DNA of 6,510 nt from Deltaproteobacteria bacterium. Its GTDB lineage: Bacteria; Desulfobacterota; Dissulfuribacteria; Dissulfuribacterales; UBA3076. This document shows, piece by piece, positions 5,302 to 6,510 of this stretch (its first letter is position 1; each line of letters begins with the position of its first letter). Below the pieces are notes generated by a model. It was given only the letters and a program-made list of their open reading frames with translations, was not told where the DNA came from and ran no database searches. Made by a program: the position numbers and the translations under genes. Location of the stretch: contig JAGGRV010000633.1 in the NCBI GenBank assembly GCA_021159445.1, positions 1-6,510 of the forward strand, read 5' to 3'.

Positions 5302-6395
5302 ACTAGCGGCCCCCGTCTGTACAGCAGAATTATCAATCCAACGGTTATGCCGGCAAAGATGAAATTGGGTGCCCATAGGGCAATAACAGGTAAAATGTTG
5401 CCTGTATCGGCCAAGCTGGCTGCAAATGCCACTGAAAGGTAGTAGGCCAGAAATGCCGCAAGCCCTATGGCAATTCCTCCTGAAAATCCTGTTCTTCCGA
5501 ACAGTATACCCAGCGGCGCGGCCATTATGCCCAGGATCAGGGCACCTATAGGTACTGCCAGCCTTTCGTGAAACTCAGTAAGATAGTGCACTTTGTGTCT
5601 GGCGGATGTATCAGGATCTGATGCAGCTTTAAGCAGGTCATCCAGTCCCAACTCACCTCTTTTTTGCTTACGGTCCTCTCCCGGCAGGCTCAGACGAAGG
5701 GTATAGGACTTGAAGTCAAGGGTGTCGGTCTTTCTGTAATCATCACTTATGTGATTTAATGTGCCGTTGCTCAATCGCAAACCCACTTCCAAACCACCCG
5801 GCTGAGTAAACAGTTCTCCATCCATGGCCAGGATCTGGTAGGTAGCCCGTTTTTTTCGAGCGTCCTGAATGTAAACTCCCTTGAAACGGTGACCCTGATC
5901 AAGGCTCTTGTCGACATATAGGGTAAGCTTGGACATCGGACTAAAAAAAAGCTTTTCAGGAATTCCACGCGCCAGACTACGTTCAGTCAATTCCATCATA
6001 AAATTCCTGGATGCTGTTTTTGCCTTTGGAATCACGCTGGCTGACAAAAAAAAGCTGACCAGACATGCTGTTACTGAAACCATAATCACAGGTATTATAA
6101 GTTTTTTAAGACCTGCGCCACACGCAAAAAGTGCGAGCATCTCACCGTCTCTGGAAAGACGCAAAAATCCCAGAAGTACACATAACAGCGTGGCCATAGG
6201 CAGTACAAATGCCCAAAATGTTGGAAGCATCAAGATGGCAAATCTGCCTAATTCGGTGAATTTTATCCCTGCCCTGAGTATAGGTTCTAAAAGTGGCAAC
6301 AGGCTACCCAGCAACAAAAGGACACTGAGTGCACAAAAGGAAAACAGAAAAGGCAGGGCCATTTCCCTCAAGAGCATTTTAGACAATAAGGACAT
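5298..6395 (-). CDS. lptF: LptF, lipopolysaccharide export permease subunit
   Basis: The 365-residue YjgP/YjgQ-family permease is the partner of LptG in the LptB2FG exporter. It starts MSLLSKMLLREMALPFLFS. Membrane helices lie at about residues 13-33, 52-78 and 98-120, then a periplasmic jellyroll (about 125-265), then three C-terminal helices. The coupling segment RLSRDGEMLALFACGAG carries Glu85, equivalent to the LptB-contacting glutamate of the family. EFHERLAVPIGALILGIMAAPLG, entering helix 4, is a strong LptF signature. Length is usual. GGAG (6400-6403 on the plus strand as CTCC) is four bases before the ATG, slightly close. The stop overlaps the lptG start by four bases, so the two subunits are probably made by coupled translation in matched amounts. 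lptB, lptC and lptA are not in the window, which is common outside Enterobacteria. Confidence 0.92.
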   Translation of the reverse strand: MSLLSKMLLREMALPFLFSFCALSVLLLLGSLLPLLEPILRAGIKFTELGRFAILMLPTFWAFVLPMATLLCVLLGFLRLSRDGEMLALFACGAGLKKLIIPVIMVSVTACLVSFFLSASVIPKAKTASRNFMMELTERSLARGIPEKLFFSPMSKLTLYVDKSLDQGHRFKGVYIQDARKKRATYQILAMDGELFTQPGGLEVGLRLSNGTLNHISDDYRKTDTLDFKSYTLRLSLPGEDRKQKRGELGLDDLLKAASDPDTSARHKVHYLTEFHERLAVPIGALILGIMAAPLGILFGRTGFSGGIAIGLAAFLAYYLSVAFAASLADTGNILPVIALWAPNFIFAGITVGLIILLYRRGPLV

Positions 6396-6418
6396 AAGAC
6401 TCCATAACAGTAAATTGC

Positions 6419-6510
6419 CTAAATCACAATCAGTCTTGCTCGTAAGCGTTCACAGAGCACCGCATCTGCTTTGTTGTCGGGCACTTGAAGTACAGGAAGT
6501 ACGTCTGCGT
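6419..6510 (-). CDS. Probable 3' end of an unknown gene upstream of lptF
   Basis: From the right edge, a minus-strand frame is open for 29 codons and ends at TAG 6421-6419, 23 bases before the lptF ATG. It reads ADVLPVLQVPDNKADAVLCE followed by the arginine/leucine-rich tail RLRARLIVI. The residue mix is protein-like and the spacing fits an operon with lptF and lptG. I do not recognise the protein. A second frame is also open over part of the stretch (to TGA 6432-6430), so the reading frame is not certain. Confidence 0.4.
   Translation of the reverse strand, partial: ADVLPVLQVPDNKADAVLCERLRARLIVI

Noticed and set aside
5302..5376. N-terminal extension of LptG by 25 residues
   Set aside because: The extra residues are translated from within lptF and do not resemble the family start. 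ATG 5301 gives the normal N-terminus, overlaps the lptF stop as ATGA, and has a G-rich ribosome site.
6487..6502. GAAGTAC repeated twice with a nine-base period, as a repeat element or operator
   Set aside because: On the minus strand it encodes VLPVL in the open frame before lptF, so coding explains it well enough; two short copies are not a repeat array.
1..6510. CRISPR array, tRNA, rRNA, insertion sequence or a new defence-type system
   Set aside because: No regularly spaced repeats, cloverleaf, transposase motifs or inverted-repeat ends were seen, and every sizeable gene belongs to a known family.

Overview
The window comes from a Gram-negative bacterium, because it carries lptF and lptG, the permease pair that exports lipopolysaccharide to the outer membrane. 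The style of the sensor kinase (stacked PAS domains, each with a conserved cysteine cluster, followed by a kinase and a C-terminal receiver) recalls Desulfobacterota and other former Deltaproteobacteria. That assignment is an inference from family style; no taxonomic marker gene is present.

Layout. Positions 1-293 hold no convincing complete gene. A short minus-strand frame at the extreme left resembles the signalling helix of a chemoreceptor, and two tiny plus-strand frames run up to the next gene. Positions 294-2719 (+) encode a membrane-anchored hybrid sensor histidine kinase, laid out as two membrane helices, three PAS domains, HisKA, HATPase and receiver. It is split over three reading frames. 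The first break is a one-base excess in a run of seven G at 878-884. The second, near 1578-1590, looks like an internal deletion of roughly 140 bases that removed the end of the third PAS domain and the linker to the kinase. It is therefore a pseudogene, a gene split into a sensor part and a kinase-receiver part, or an assembly artefact. Positions 2827-3654 (+) encode a membrane-anchored alpha/beta hydrolase of the ABHD13/BEM46 type, followed 18 bases later by a small lipoprotein with a 3D (three-aspartate, double-psi beta-barrel) domain at 3673-4197 (+).

Convergent with these, on the minus strand, lie lptG (4222-5301) and lptF (5298-6395). They overlap by four bases (ATGA), so their translation is probably coupled. 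A frame open from the right edge and stopping 23 bases before lptF is probably the 3' end of another gene in the same operon.

How the genes fit together. LptF and LptG form the membrane part of the LptB2FG ABC transporter; its ATPase lptB, and lptC and lptA, are not in the window. The hydrolase and 3D lipoprotein are probably also envelope proteins, but nothing here ties them to lipopolysaccharide export. The kinase region looks richer in G+C than the rest and seems unrelated to its neighbours. I see no CRISPR array, insertion sequence, tRNA, rRNA or new defence-like system. The most unusual items are the broken kinase and its three-fold cysteine motif.
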